DNA from: Helopsaltes ochotensis
Taxonomy: Eukaryota; Chordata; Aves; Passeriformes; Locustellidae
Reading direction: 5' to 3'
Length of the DNA stretch: 64,000 bases
Assembly: GCA_013400155.1 (NCBI GenBank)
Contig: VXBM01000661.1
Coordinates: 166,734 to 230,733 of the forward strand
Part shown: positions 21,182 to 33,314 of the stretch, piece after piece
Layout: each line of letters begins with the position of its first letter
How positions within the stretch are numbered: the stretch's first letter is position 1
Position numbers and translations under genes: made by a program
The notes under the pieces: generated by a model
Seen by the model: the letters and a program-made list of their open reading frames with translations, nothing else
The model's database searches: none
Told to the model about the DNA's origin: nothing

Positions 21182-24100
21182 TCATCAACAATCCAGTAAA
21201 TTCAGAATTTTGTTTGCTTGTACAGAATTTGTCAGCAGAATTGGAATAAATAATTTTTGGTATGTGTAAAAACCCCGGTACTATTTTAGTGAGGTCTTCA
21301 TCCGCGTTGGAATGGACTCCTGTTGCAGCCTGGCTGTGATTCCTTGCCTAGATGAAACAGGAGACACGGGAGTAAGGAGCTAGTGTCTAGCACTGGAATT
21401 TGCAGAGATACTGATGTTTCCTGGTACTTGCCTCATTCGGCGTTCTGGAGAGTCTACAGATCCCATATTTGTTGTGAGCCTCGAGAAGGTGGCTGGCGGT
21501 TGGTCCAAATGGTCTGTCCTGAGGGCAAGCATGGCTGCTGTGGCTTTGGAAAGAGCACAGACAGCCCAGGGGATCATGTAATGTTTTGAATTCTGTTTTA
21601 AAACTTGTCAAAGTATTTCACTGTGTGCTAGCACAGGCAGCTGTTCCCCACTCCACATTACCAGCACAAGGAACAATATCTCCAACAAAGCAGATGAGAA
21701 CAAAATGTCCTGACCCACACTGAGAGAAAGTATGCAGCTCCACTTCAGCTGTGGAAGGGCTAAACTCAAAGCCCTGAGATTGGGAATCCCAAATAGAAAG
21801 TCAGAAACCCGAGAAAATATTCCATTCCAGACACTTACCCCGCATCACAGGCAGCAGGGAGGCTTTGGGTTGCTGTCGGCAAATCTTTAGTGCGTCCCCT
21901 CTGCAGGGACATTTTTAAAAAGCAACCTGATGTGAAGTGACAACAGGAGAGAATTTTTAGCTCAGATGTAGCCTTTGGAAACAGAATATACAGTATGAAG
22001 CCATGAGTCTTACCATACCTGAGACCATACAGCTCTAGGTGTAGTATTCAGCTTCTGATTTTTAAAATGTAGGCTTAACCAAACAGTTCTACCCACAACT
22101 AAACAGCATGATAGTAATCTAAAATAACTACTTTCAGGTTTTTATGCCTTTTTTTACCATTATTGCCCATTTTAATCAAGCTTATTTCACATCAATGAAG
22201 TTTCCTAAAGTAGTGTTATCTGCATATTATATGGAAATCACGGAGCTCGAGCATATGATGGTGTAAAAATAAGTGTTCTTTTCTTTCCACTCCTAAAATA
22301 TTAAACTAGATCTTTTTTTCTAGAATGCTAATATTCTCTAGCAAATCTCTACTCCCTTTTCTGACTCCCTTTTTTTGCATTTGTTCTGTAAAGGTATCAC
22401 ACAGCCGAGTTTGCAGTGGCAGCTCCTGGAATCAGACTCTCTCATCAGGGAAGCCCAGCTAAAGGCTGGGCTAATTTGTACCTTATCATGAAATCTTTCA
22501 ATTATTCTATTTCTTCAGATTTCTATGAGTTTTCCATGGAAGCTCTCCACAAGCTGTGATTCTTCAGATTAACCAGGCATCTGTCCTCCAGTAATACTGA
22601 TTGTGTTGAGATAAGCCTGACATTCAGAGTTGATGTTGAGCCTATGGCTCAGCAAGCCTAAGCCACACAAGTCAATTGCCTCTCTTATATCCTTCATGAT
22701 GTACATCTTTTATAAAGCTGTTCCGTCTCTAAGGAAAACTGATCAAGGAGATAGCACTTCTGACTGTAGGAACATGAGACTCAAGCTACAGGTCCTGCTC
22801 TGGATCAGGATGTAAGTCCTCCTGGAAAAGGTGCAAAACTCATGTAAAGGGAAAAATAATATCTGAAATGAACACACAGGCCATATAGTCCTGGCGAGGC
22901 ACAGCTGGACACAGCTAAAATGCCATCTTTCTCATTGCTCCAGTTATCAATACTTTAATAAGTCAAATTGTTCAGAAAAATGTGTCCTCTGTCATTCAGG
23001 TTTGTATGTAACAAACAGAGTTGTAGTTATGCTTGCTTGTTCTTCTGTGCTCTCATTTGTAGTGTACATCCATGGCTTTTCCATTTTAGAACAATTCTTT
23101 ATATTTCATGCAGACTGGTTTTTCTTCTTCACATTTGTAACAGATCTTACACAACTTACTGTTAAGAATAGTTTTCTTAATCCATTTTTAGTTTTTCCTT
23201 TGTTAAGTAAACCAGTCTTGTACAGCAATTCAGGAGGGTCTTTGCTCCATTTCATATTAAATTCTAATTGAACGGCAACACATTGTAGAAGAAAGGTGAC
23301 CATCTTTCAAATGACTGTTTTAATCTAGCAGTGCTTGATGGAGGGCTGATTGCAGAAGGGCTGCAGTGAGAGGTGCTTGCTTTCTCTCTCTTGTCACACA
23401 TGCCATCAGCTGCCACCCTGCTGCTCCCGGATACAGGTTGTTTCTGGTCATTTCGTCAGAGCTTGCACTTGTCTTCTGCCTCAAGTGTTTTTCCTGGATC
23501 AAACTCCATCACCAGAGCTGCTCCAAGAACTCATTTTTCTCCATGAGTTCCAGCACTGGGTACTGCTGAGGGGGCCAGGTTGCCCTTCCCATCCCACTCC
23601 TGAGGCCTTGTCCTGCTCCTGTCCCACTGCAGACCTGGGACATTTCTCCATGTTGCTTGTGTTTGGGCTGTGTAACTTCCCAGGCACTGCTGTGAGCTCA
23701 CATAAAGAGTACCAAGACTTCAGGGCATTAAGAATATATGTTCTTTACTATGAACCCTAAGGGAAGCAAGAGCAGGTATTTAAATTCTGGCGGTGGCTGC
23801 TGGATGTTTCAGCTCACAGCCACGTTAACTGTCCCAGTATTAGAATAAATCTCTTGAATGAGAGATCTGAAGTTGGTATTAAACCTTGGTCTGAGCAGTC
23901 CAAAGGATAGAAGAGTTGCCTCATCCAGTCAGACCACTTATTAATTTTAGTCTTGAGCTGAATTCTCCGAACTGGACTAAGTCTGTGAATAATGGAGCTC
24001 TGTGTGGAGCTGCACCAGGCTGGGGGCTCGGCCGCCCCCCTGCAGGCTCCAGACTGTCACTGCTGAGGGTAAATGGATTGTCTGGCTGGCTGTTTGCTCT

Positions 24101-25170
24101 AGGCAGCCTCTTCCTAGAGCAAAACCACCCCGTTTTAACACTGCACTCACAAAATGAGCTCTACAAAACTTGCCAATCTCTTAATGCATGATGCAATTAT
24201 CTCTATCTTTTCATTTTATTTTTCTGACCTCAAAAGATATGAACAATCCTGTTTAAACCTGCACTAGCTCTGTATCCTCCTGGATATTCTCCCTCAAGTG
24301 ACAGATCACCATTTCACAGAGATGATCAACACATAGGGGACAGGTGCCTGAGATGAAAATATTTTAATATTTGGTTTTTTAAAATTTTTTCTGGTCAAAT
24401 AGATCTACATATCAATTGTTTAACTCATCAGCTCTTTAAAAATATACTCTTGAAGGTAAAGGGAAACTTGATCCAGCCTGAAGGACAGTAGAGAGGTGTG
24501 AATCATCCCTCAGGGATAATTTTTTTTTTCAGTCATCAACAGATGCACTGTGGGTCTGGCAGGAGGGTGAGTCAGAGCAGTACATGGCAAAAAGATTTAA
24601 CTCAGAAGAATATTCTTGTATCAACAGCACAAAATATATAAGCAATTTGTTTTAAATTAGTACTTTCTTTAAAGGAATTAATGGTTCAGGAAAGTCTATT
24701 TGGTTAGAAGTTTTCCTATTTTATGAACATATCTGCTTCTCTTTGCCAGTGTGTCACGCCATTCCCTCCAGCTAACACAGAAAGATGCTCGCAAATTAGA
24801 GAAGCTATCAGCTCTTTAATGATAAGGATATTAATTTGGCTGCTTCTAATTCATGCCATGAATAGAAATCACAAGGTCCTCAACCCTTTCTGCACAAATT
24901 GTAGTTGCAAATGAAACTTCAGCAGCTAGTTCACAAGCTAGGTCTTCTTTAAGGTCCTGGATGTGTTCACTGGTGAGGCCTTGGGGAGATCTACAGAGCT
25001 GTCTGGCAGGGTGAGGTTTCTGCTGGCAGAAAGCCGTGGAAATGAAACCCTCTGTGCCATGCCAGGGTTCAGCTGTGCTCCTGGAGCAGCTGGCCTGTGC
25101 AGAGCCTGAGGGGAGGCAGTGCTGTGCCTGGGCTCTGCTCTGCGGGACAGGGACAGCCCAGCTGTGCCGT

Positions 25171-25236
25171 GCAGGGCCAGGGCCAGAGCCAGGGCCAGGG
25201 CCAGAGCCAGGGCCAGGGCCAGGGCCAGGGCCAGCC
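25171..25236 (+). repeat. GGCCAG short tandem array
   Basis: Imperfect tandem copies of the hexamer GGCCAG, with GAGCCA variants, within a locally GC-rich patch (about 25000-25300). The Gly-Pro, Arg-Ala and Gly-Gln rich frames on both strands come from the repeat. Confidence 0.95.
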
Positions 25237-25610
25237 CAGCTCTGTACCGGCAGGTGCCATGCAGCCTGCCCACGGTGCTGCCTCGCTGGCACTGCAGGGA
25301 ATCGTGGCAGGGTTACCTGGTTGCAGAACTTGTCTTGCTGGCTTTTAGCCACTTAGTTAAGACAAAAATTTTCACAAAATGTGAACTATGATCATCAAGC
25401 AAAAAAATCTTAATCTGCAAATCAAGAATGGTTGATCCTTGTTATTTCTTTCACATGTGCCATTACAGTTTGATTTCATCCTGCAGTTGTTTACCTAGAA
25501 ATACAGGCTTTTTTTAAGGACCCCTGTTTTTTTTCATTCTACAACAGGACCAAAGATGCATCCTCTCACTGCTGGACTGCAAGAGGCATCTGTGCTGCTA
25601 GGTCCAATAA

Positions 25611-25670
25611 ACATTTATAAATATTTATAAATATTTATAAATATTTATAAATATTTATAAATATTTTAAA
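25611..25670 (+). repeat. Six copies of a 10-bp AT-only unit
   Basis: The unit ATATTTATAA repeats with an exact 10-base period (the first and last copies are slightly altered). All bases are A or T apart from one C in the first unit. Confidence 0.95.
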
Positions 25671-28600
25671 TATAGTTCCATCTCTTCCAACCTTTCTGAA
25701 ACAATTAAGAGCCCTATTTGGATTCTAAGCCATGCTTGCAAGAATGGCATTAATGTCCATGTCTTAATGAAAAAGGTTTGCCCATGTTAAGTGAGAAAAT
25801 AAATGACATTTACCCTGATGGAGACTTCATTTTTAAATATATTTGAAAAGAGCAACCTGTATCAAGAGCTTCATTTTGTACATGACTTGAGGCTTCTCTG
25901 GGCTGCCATGCCGGTGGCTCCAGGAACAGCAGGGAAACACTCTGGCCCAGCTGGCTGCCACAATTAACAGAGGCACATGCTGCCTTCCCCTAATTACTGT
26001 GCACTCACTGTGAGCCTAAAGTGATCCTTCAGCATGTGCTCCATGTGCTGCAGACATGGAACAGCCTTGCTCCAGTGGTCCTTCCTCCTACTCTCCTCTG
26101 AGTGACACAGATCAGTGAAACAGTAAATAATTTAGATGCCCAGGTTTTCAGTTTTCTGATTTTTCCATCCGTTTTCATAGCAGGTTTCATACTGATTTTA
26201 TCATCCTTTGGTTGCTGATAGCTAGGGGTAGCAATTATTACTAAGCAGGTTTAAAGCAAACCCTCATAGATTTTGGTGAGGGGGAGTCAATTGATTTTAG
26301 TTGAGACACACTGAACCCAGATTTTCACAAGCCTGAAAGCCTCTGGGCACTCTGGGCATCAACATGAGTTGGACTGAGAGTTGCAGAACCCTCCCTATGT
26401 CCAGGGCTGCATTTATTGTAGCCAAAGATACCCTATCAGCCCTAATTCTAGCTTCAAGCTGATGCTCTGTATACAGTAGCATGTGGTGTTCACTTTATCT
26501 TGAGAAAAGTCGATACTAACAGTCACCTAAGTGAGTGTTTGATACTATGTACTCCCTGCCTGTGCTGCTGGAAGGTCCTTCCCTCTTATTACTCATTAGT
26601 CAGTTATGAAAAATATGCCACAATGTAAATCCAATATCTGTTGGAAAATAGATGTTGCAGTCATGCTTGCCATCCTTCTTGGCAGAGGCAGTAATGACAG
26701 CAGGTGGAAAATTCATCTCCTCCTGGTTATGGCATTCACAGCCACTAGAGGAGCATGAGGTTGGTACATTGGATAGCAGGATGTGCTTCAGGGCCATTAG
26801 CTGACCAGATTTCAGTAGCACATCATTTATTTTTTTAAGAAAGAGATAATATTCTTTACAGTTTAAGATATAAAATTGTCATTCAGACTGTTCCTGAACT
26901 TAACAGGGTTTTTTTGCCAAAGGAGTATTATTTAGAGAAGTGTCTCTTTTGGAGCCCTGGTTTCTCAATTTCTCCTGTTCTTTCATGTTGTGTGACTCTT
27001 TTCACAGCTGTGACTGCAAATGATACTGATCTATGCAAGAGTTAAACATAGAAGGGGATTTAACTTCATGTGTTGAAAGAGAAAATCTTATACTGATCTT
27101 TCATTTGAAGAATCTGAGTGCTGCTTCATGAGGAAGCCATCTCAAACTACTGTTTCAAGCTTCACAGATGAGCTTTTAAAAGCTTCTTCCTAAAATAGCC
27201 ATGTGCACTGCATGGTTTGCAGTTGAAACACCATGACCAGTCCCCTGTATGCTGCTGACTAGTTGCCATTGCCCTTCTTCAGCTGATAAAAGCTTCACTG
27301 TTTACCATTTCCAACAACTGATGCTCCTTCCTCATCTTGGCCCTTTGCTTTCCCATTCCCAGGTGTAGGAGGAGGAAAAGCAATATGCAATGGGAGTAAA
27401 AGAAGCTGAGTGTCACAGAGTTTTAGTGCTTGAATGCGACGTTTATGCATGCTCCAGAGCATGGTTTTCTTGTCACAAAAGATGGAGGAAATGGGCTGGA
27501 ACTTCCTTCTCTGAAAATGTTGTTATCCTAAGTGTTTTTTCCACCTCAGGCTCCTGGAAGTGCTGCATCCTTGTCCAGATGTTCTGACACACAGGATTTA
27601 CAGTCAGCCAACCTTTTAATGACTGTGAGATATGGAAAAATTTACCTGCCATAAAACTCTGGTAACCTGCCTGCTGCTGCTCTGGGCATAACAGAGTTGA
27701 CCAGAGGGGCTGCAGGTGAGTGACAAGGGATGCTCCTGTCTCTGCTAGAACAGCTCTCTTGTGCTGCCTCACACTGATAAAACTTACCAAGTCAGGGCAG
27801 GCTGCAGAGTTCCCCTGCCCAGGTGAAACCTGGTCATGTTTTCTCAGCAGGCCTTAGCTCAGCTTTTTCTCAACTCTTGCAGACTCCGAAGGTTGTGTTG
27901 GCATGGACCTCCTGCTACGGAATCCACCTAGTCTGGCACAACTGCTTCATGAAATATCCAGCAGGGTAGTCCAGCCACAGTGACAGCCTGTTGTGATTTA
28001 GCATTTGTTACTGCTTTGGTGCAGCGAACACAACCATTATGTGTCCAGACACATGTGTGTGGATTTCTGTTGGTGTGAAAGGAAAGAAGGTGCTCCAGGT
28101 GAGCATTTTCTCAATGGAGAAAAACCCACATGTAAGGCTAAAATTGGATCCCTTATGTTAGGCTAAACTGAACTCCACCTGTCTTGAAATCCTCTTCAAC
28201 TATGCCCTTTTCAGAAGAAAACAGACTAACAAAGTCCATAGCGCACTTGAAAATGAGCAGAACCTGTTCTCTGTTCTAGGAGGAGACAATTAGACATAAT
28301 TATTTGTGGTGATCAAAGATTAGTAGAAAAGCATGCTATTAACCTTGCTGTATGCAGGGCAAGTTGGATATTAAAAGAAAAACAAAAAAAAGAAATGGGA
28401 GGAACTGAACTGAGCTGTGAAACTGTGATGCTCTACTGCCATATGGTGCAAACACATTCCTTCTTTACAACCCCCTTACACTTTAAAAATTATGAGTCTC
28501 ATAAATCAGATAGTTAAACAGTGCTTTACTATCTCTAGTTTGCAGAGATGCTGTGCGGTGGAGCCATAAGGCAAGCTCTGCCCCTCCTGTCCCTAAGACA

Positions 28601-31600
28601 GGCTGAACCCCAGGCTCTGTCTGCTGGTGCAGCAGCCCCAGAGCCTGCTCATGGGCTACTGAAGTGTGTAATCCTCCCTCCTCTGCCAGGTTTGCTCCAC
28701 GGCTCCAGTGGCCCCAGTGCTGTGCTCCCTCAGCTTCACCTGCCTGAGTCCAGGCAGCATGGAGAGTGCCTGCTGCACCTTCCAGCCATCCCTCCACAAG
28801 GGTGAACCAGCTTTTGCTGTTAACTCCAGGCACCAAAAATGGCAAAGACTTTACAAAGAAATAAGTAAGAGGAATTCTGTACTTTTAAAATACTGAAGTC
28901 TTGCTTTTTAGGTGTTAGCTCCTTTTGTTATGAGGAGTTTCATTTACTCATTAGTCAAATCTTCTGAAAATCTATTTATTGTGAAGCAGACAAATACTAA
29001 TCTGCATACATCATGTCATTTCCTTTCCAGTTTACAGGGAATGTGATTTACATCTAGCTCTGAGATCTCCTACTGTGTGGGTGTCTTCTCTGACAGGTTT
29101 TTCTGCACTCTTTATTTGGTAAATGCAGGGAGGCAGAGCACCCTCTTCTCCCTCCTGAAGTGCCAGCCGTATTGTCAGCAGGGAACTGTCAAACCCTTTC
29201 TGTTTTACCATTCCAATGGTATTCCACAACCTGCTCACCAGATATTTTGTTCACTGACATTTGAATAAGCCACTCTGCATTTTCTTTCTTAATTCTTTGC
29301 TAATGCTTCAAAAGAAGATCCTCAAGACTGTGCAGCAGTTTGACGTCCTGCGCTTGGTGATAATACTGTTGATATGTCACATGTCACTTGGTCTGAACAG
29401 CAGAAAGCAGTATCCTTCAAAAGCAGCTGCTTGCCTATAACAAGGTTACATCTATGGCTTTGTGCCATGGAAAATAATGTACAGCAAAAATATTTTTTAT
29501 TATCGGCAGGGGCATAAACAAGAGTGAGCTTCAGGGAAGAGAGGCACTTTGGGCTAATAACTGAAAATTTCTGTTCAGTGGCATCATAAGAATCAGCAAA
29601 GGATGGGAGTTAACATGGTGAACATAGTATGGGAAGGTGGAGAGATTCACATTGTCCCTCCTGAGTTTGTGTGACACCAGAGCAGGATGTGTTTTGTTAT
29701 GCCAGACAGGCAGGAAGGGAAGGTTTCTGCCTCGTGGGGGGAATTGTTTCTCAATGGAGTAAATCTCAGCTCTGAGATGATGGTCTACAAACAAGATTAT
29801 AGTAAATATTTTGAAAAGCATTCGAAGGTGTCAGGAGCCTAAATTCTCGTGGCAGATGTTCCTTAGTCATTACAGTCAGTCTTGTGCTGGTTCTGTCTGC
29901 AGCCCCATGTAAAATCTGACCCTGCTAAAAGCATCTTTAAGCATGTGCAGCAGTGGTCTGAGCCGCAAGGGCAGCCCAAGGCGGTGGTTGTGCAAGCACA
30001 CACAGGGACTCTGAGAGGCATTTGGCTTGGGTGGATTTGGCTTGCTAGTGGGAAATTCAATCTGCTTTTGGAAAAGACAGACATTGGGTGGGCTGGAGGC
30101 ATCGGAGGCAATGTTTTCTTGTGTGGCTCATAATTCTCAGTCTCTGTTATATTTGCTAACAGGAGGAGCAGTAGGTGGTAAATGGAAAAGGCTTTTAAGA
30201 CTATGCCTGATGGTGTAAAGTAATCAGACTTGTAAGGCCCAATCCACACAGGTCTCTACCTGTACTCAGCTTGTGAAATGCAAATACACATTGGAAAAAT
30301 ATACGGCAGTTCTAACCTGCTCTGCCACTCAAACGCACCTGTGCTTCCCCTCACCAACAGCACCGTGTTCTGACAGGATCAAAATCACAGACAATTGGAA
30401 TAAAATGAAACACTTTTAAGAGTGTTTAAGTGTGTGAGAATTACTGCCCTCTGATGTGGTCCGTGCAGTGAGCTGCAGAGTTGTACTTCCTGCAGCCCCA
30501 GTGTTGATGAGTCTGGATAATACAGCAATGGTCTAAAACATTTAAGATAAACTGGCAAAACAGAGTTTCCATTGTGTAGATGCATTTGTGCCTCTCCTGA
30601 TGGATGCAGTCAGAAGCTTGAGTGGTGCTGGGTACTGCTGACCTCCTCTGGCAAAACATAGCAGACACCGAGGGAAGGTCTGGCTTCAGGAGGGAGACTG
30701 GGTTTGTCTCACCCTGGAAGTTAACACTGAGATTCCCAGAGGTGTTGGCAAAATGAGCTCCTGGTGCTGAGAGGGTGCCCTGCCTTCTCCAGGAAAGCTG
30801 ATGTTTTAAAATGGATAAGGCTTTTCCACACATAAATTTGGCTATTCTCAATTTTCATGTAATTTTAAATGAAATGCCAGGTTTTCTAGTTTCCCTCAAG
30901 TTATTACAATCAATTATTTTACCCTTCCTGGGAAGGAGCTGTGTTTCAACAACAGTCATTCATGCAAAGTACAGAAAAGTAAAAGGCTAAATTACCAGAA
31001 CAGCTTCATGAAATAGCATGTGTGCCAAAGCATTTTTATACCTTTCTATTTTCTACACTTCCGTGTGAGAAAGATGTTTATGTGTTAATTACATGCATCT
31101 TTTTTGTGTGTGAAAATGTCAGTTATGAACCACTCTGGGCCCTTCCTTGTCCCGTAACTTCTAGTCTTGAAAATGAGCAAATTGTGGTTCTTCTAGTCCA
31201 TGCACAGTTTGGGTTGACTTTACATTACCTGTTGTGCTAAAGTTCGTATCCATACAGATCCCAGGGTCAGAAAATCTACAGTACAGGTTTTCTTTTATAT
31301 CCCATGGAAGAATAATCTCTGGAAAGACATGGAGTTTCCAATTGAACATGTTCTTTTATCTTTTTGGGAATGTTCTGTCTTGACTGCAGTTTTTGCCTAT
31401 CTCTAACTTTAGAAAAATTATGATTTGGACAAAACCACTATTCTGCAGGAGTGGGGTGTCAGGATTTATGGAGGGATCTGACCCTGTGGGAGGCCCCAGA
31501 TCACTTGGCTTTATTCTCACACTATTTGGTTATCAGTGTCTGTAGGTGATTCTGCACTGAAGTTTATCATCCAGTTATCCATCTGTAAGTAATCTCCTTT

Positions 31601-32603
31601 TTTGCTGCAGTTAGCTGACAGAGAATAGACAGATGGATGTTCAGTGATTAATTTCCTGCAATCTTCAAAGTCTTCTATGTCAAAACTCAAAAAACACAGG
31701 CAATGTAAGTAATTTGCCACATAGAACATCACTGCTTCACTTTTTGGCATCTCACTGCTGGACCTTAAACAAACAACTATATAAAAATAAGTTAGAAATA
31801 TAATTAAATAAAACGGTCATTATCTCACATCCTTAACAAGTAAGACTCATTGAAATTTCTGTTCCTTTAATGGAAGTCCATCATCAGTAAATCTGTAGTT
31901 GTTTAATAGCTGAAATTCAATTAGTCCTGCAAGCCTCATTTTCCATAAGTTTCTGCTATAAGGGAGCTGTAATTTCACATTTAAATAAGCATTTTATTTC
32001 ATGGGTAATTACTTTAAAATAACAGGAGAGGTATAAGAGGATCAAAGAGCATAAAGCATAAGGAACACTCTGATACACTGTAAGTTGTAGTGCATTGGGA
32101 GAAGTATAACCCTGTAGCTTTTGGAGATGCTTTCTATATTTTTTATGTGATGCCAATCAATACTGCCTGGTCCTTTTTCCCAAAAGCCTGAGGTGCTCTA
32201 TGAAATCTGACCCCTGTATTTTAGGAATTTTTTTAATTGTTGTGAAGGCTGCCAAGTGAACGGATGTAGGCTTGCTACAACAAGCATCTATAAGGTCATC
32301 TATATGGTCAAAATAAGTTTTGTAAGACATATACACTGCTTAGTGTATGTGCTGCAGGTGAGAAAAGGAGGCAGTGTGACACTGGCTCTCAGCCCATCTA
32401 GGTGTCCAAGGAACAGTGCTGGTCTCAGCCCACGCTGTCAAGATATCCTATGTTTTAAGGAAAACAGCTTCACACAGATTTAATGGTCCCATGAAGTCAC
32501 AGTGATGAGAGTCAAGTCCTGGAAATAATACAAACCATGAGTTTTATTCTCACTGCCCAGGCTAGGCCTCATGTTCTCCCTGACACTGGGATGAGACATC
32601 TCC

Positions 32604-32607
32604 GGTC
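32604..32607 (+). repeat. Target-site duplication GGTC (left)
   Basis: GGTC directly precedes the LTR and is repeated at 33311-33314. A 4-bp duplication is typical of class I ERVs. Confidence 0.8.
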
Positions 32608-33310
32608 CATTATAAATGTGTGTAATAATTTGTATTTTATAATAAATACGTGTATTTTAGTCGACTGGGTTATAAATTTCTTTTAAGATGAACTATATTC
32701 TTCTTAAAAGGGGGGTGGAAAGGAAACTTTTTAGAAACTACACAAACCAGTTTCAGGAGGCAGGAGGTCATTTGCATTTGGACAATGACAGTACTCAGAG
32801 AATACAACACCAAACAGAAACAGGAGCAATCAGCAGAAAAAGGAGGGCTAACAAGGGATATCAGCAGAAGATAAGAGACATTAGCTGAAGGGTGGAGAAC
32901 AACTGATTAAATCCAAAGAAGAAGCCCTTCCCAGAAGAACCAAAACTGCTTACTTACATTTGAATTAATCTACCTACGGAAGAGAATAAACGGTATTATT
33001 TGTCTCCAAACTGCCGTTAACCAGAGGAAAGATACAACATGAATAAGAGGTGGAAACACGGACTCAAAGAAAAATGATGGGTAACTTATAGCCTGAAGCA
33101 AATTAAACTGTACATAAGCAAGCCAAAATGAGGGGATCGGTGTGAAACCAGGGGGACTCTGTGCGACAGAGGTAGAGTCCAGGTTCTCACCCAGCTTTGA
33201 CCCCGGGCTCGGAGCTGTATCTGATGGTGGCTATTTCTCATAACCCAATTTGGGAAATTCCAATAAATTTGTGTTCATTGATCCGGTTATTGGCAATTTC
33301 ATTTATTACA
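32608..33310 (+). mobile_element. Family C solo LTR (class I, 4-bp target duplication)
   Basis: It aligns along most of its length to the LTR at 3374-4472 (inverted): an opening ATTATAAATGTGTGTAATAA, GGTCATTTGCATTTG, CCGGGCTCGGAGCTGTA near the right, and GGCAATTTCATTTATTACA at the end. Exact GGTC repeats flank it. The first two bases are CA rather than TG, probably decayed. It is 703 bp, about 400 bp shorter than the other copy, which holds additional sequence in the middle. An AATAAA occurs at about 33262-33267 and the TATA position reads GTACATAAG. No internal genes are attached. Confidence 0.88.
33262..33267 (+). terminator. LTR polyadenylation signal AATAAA
   Basis: AATAAA in TTCCAATAAATTTG, close to the LTR 3' end. 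The copy at 3374-4472 has CCAACAAATTT at this place, so its signal is mutated. Confidence 0.5.
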
Positions 33311-33314
33311 GGTC
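33311..33314 (+). repeat. Target-site duplication GGTC (right)
   Basis: Exact repeat of 32604-32607. Confidence 0.8.

Larger units (their letters stand above)
21182..32603. other. Long unique stretch with two short arrays
   Basis: No gene, LTR or CR1 copy is recognised here. The content is AT-rich unique sequence, a GGCCAG array (25171-25236), a 10-bp AT array (25611-25670), and scattered open frames without domains (for example 28483-28845 minus, 30441-30851 minus, 23350-23760 plus). A juxtaposed CAG|GTGAGA occurs at 32357/32358, but its polypyrimidine tract is poor. Confidence 0.55.

Noticed and set aside
24846..25352. Gly-Pro, Pro-Trp and Arg-Ala rich frames on both strands
   Set aside because: Translations of the GGCCAG array, with no flanking domain.
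27700..27722. CAG|GTGAGT junction
   Set aside because: The donor is good, but the upstream sequence (ACCAGAGGGGCTGCAG) is purine-rich and not an acceptor.
32346..32366. CAG|GTGAGA as a second recursive splice site
   Set aside because: The sequence before it (TGTATGTGCTGCAG) is a poor pyrimidine tract and the donor is not consensus.
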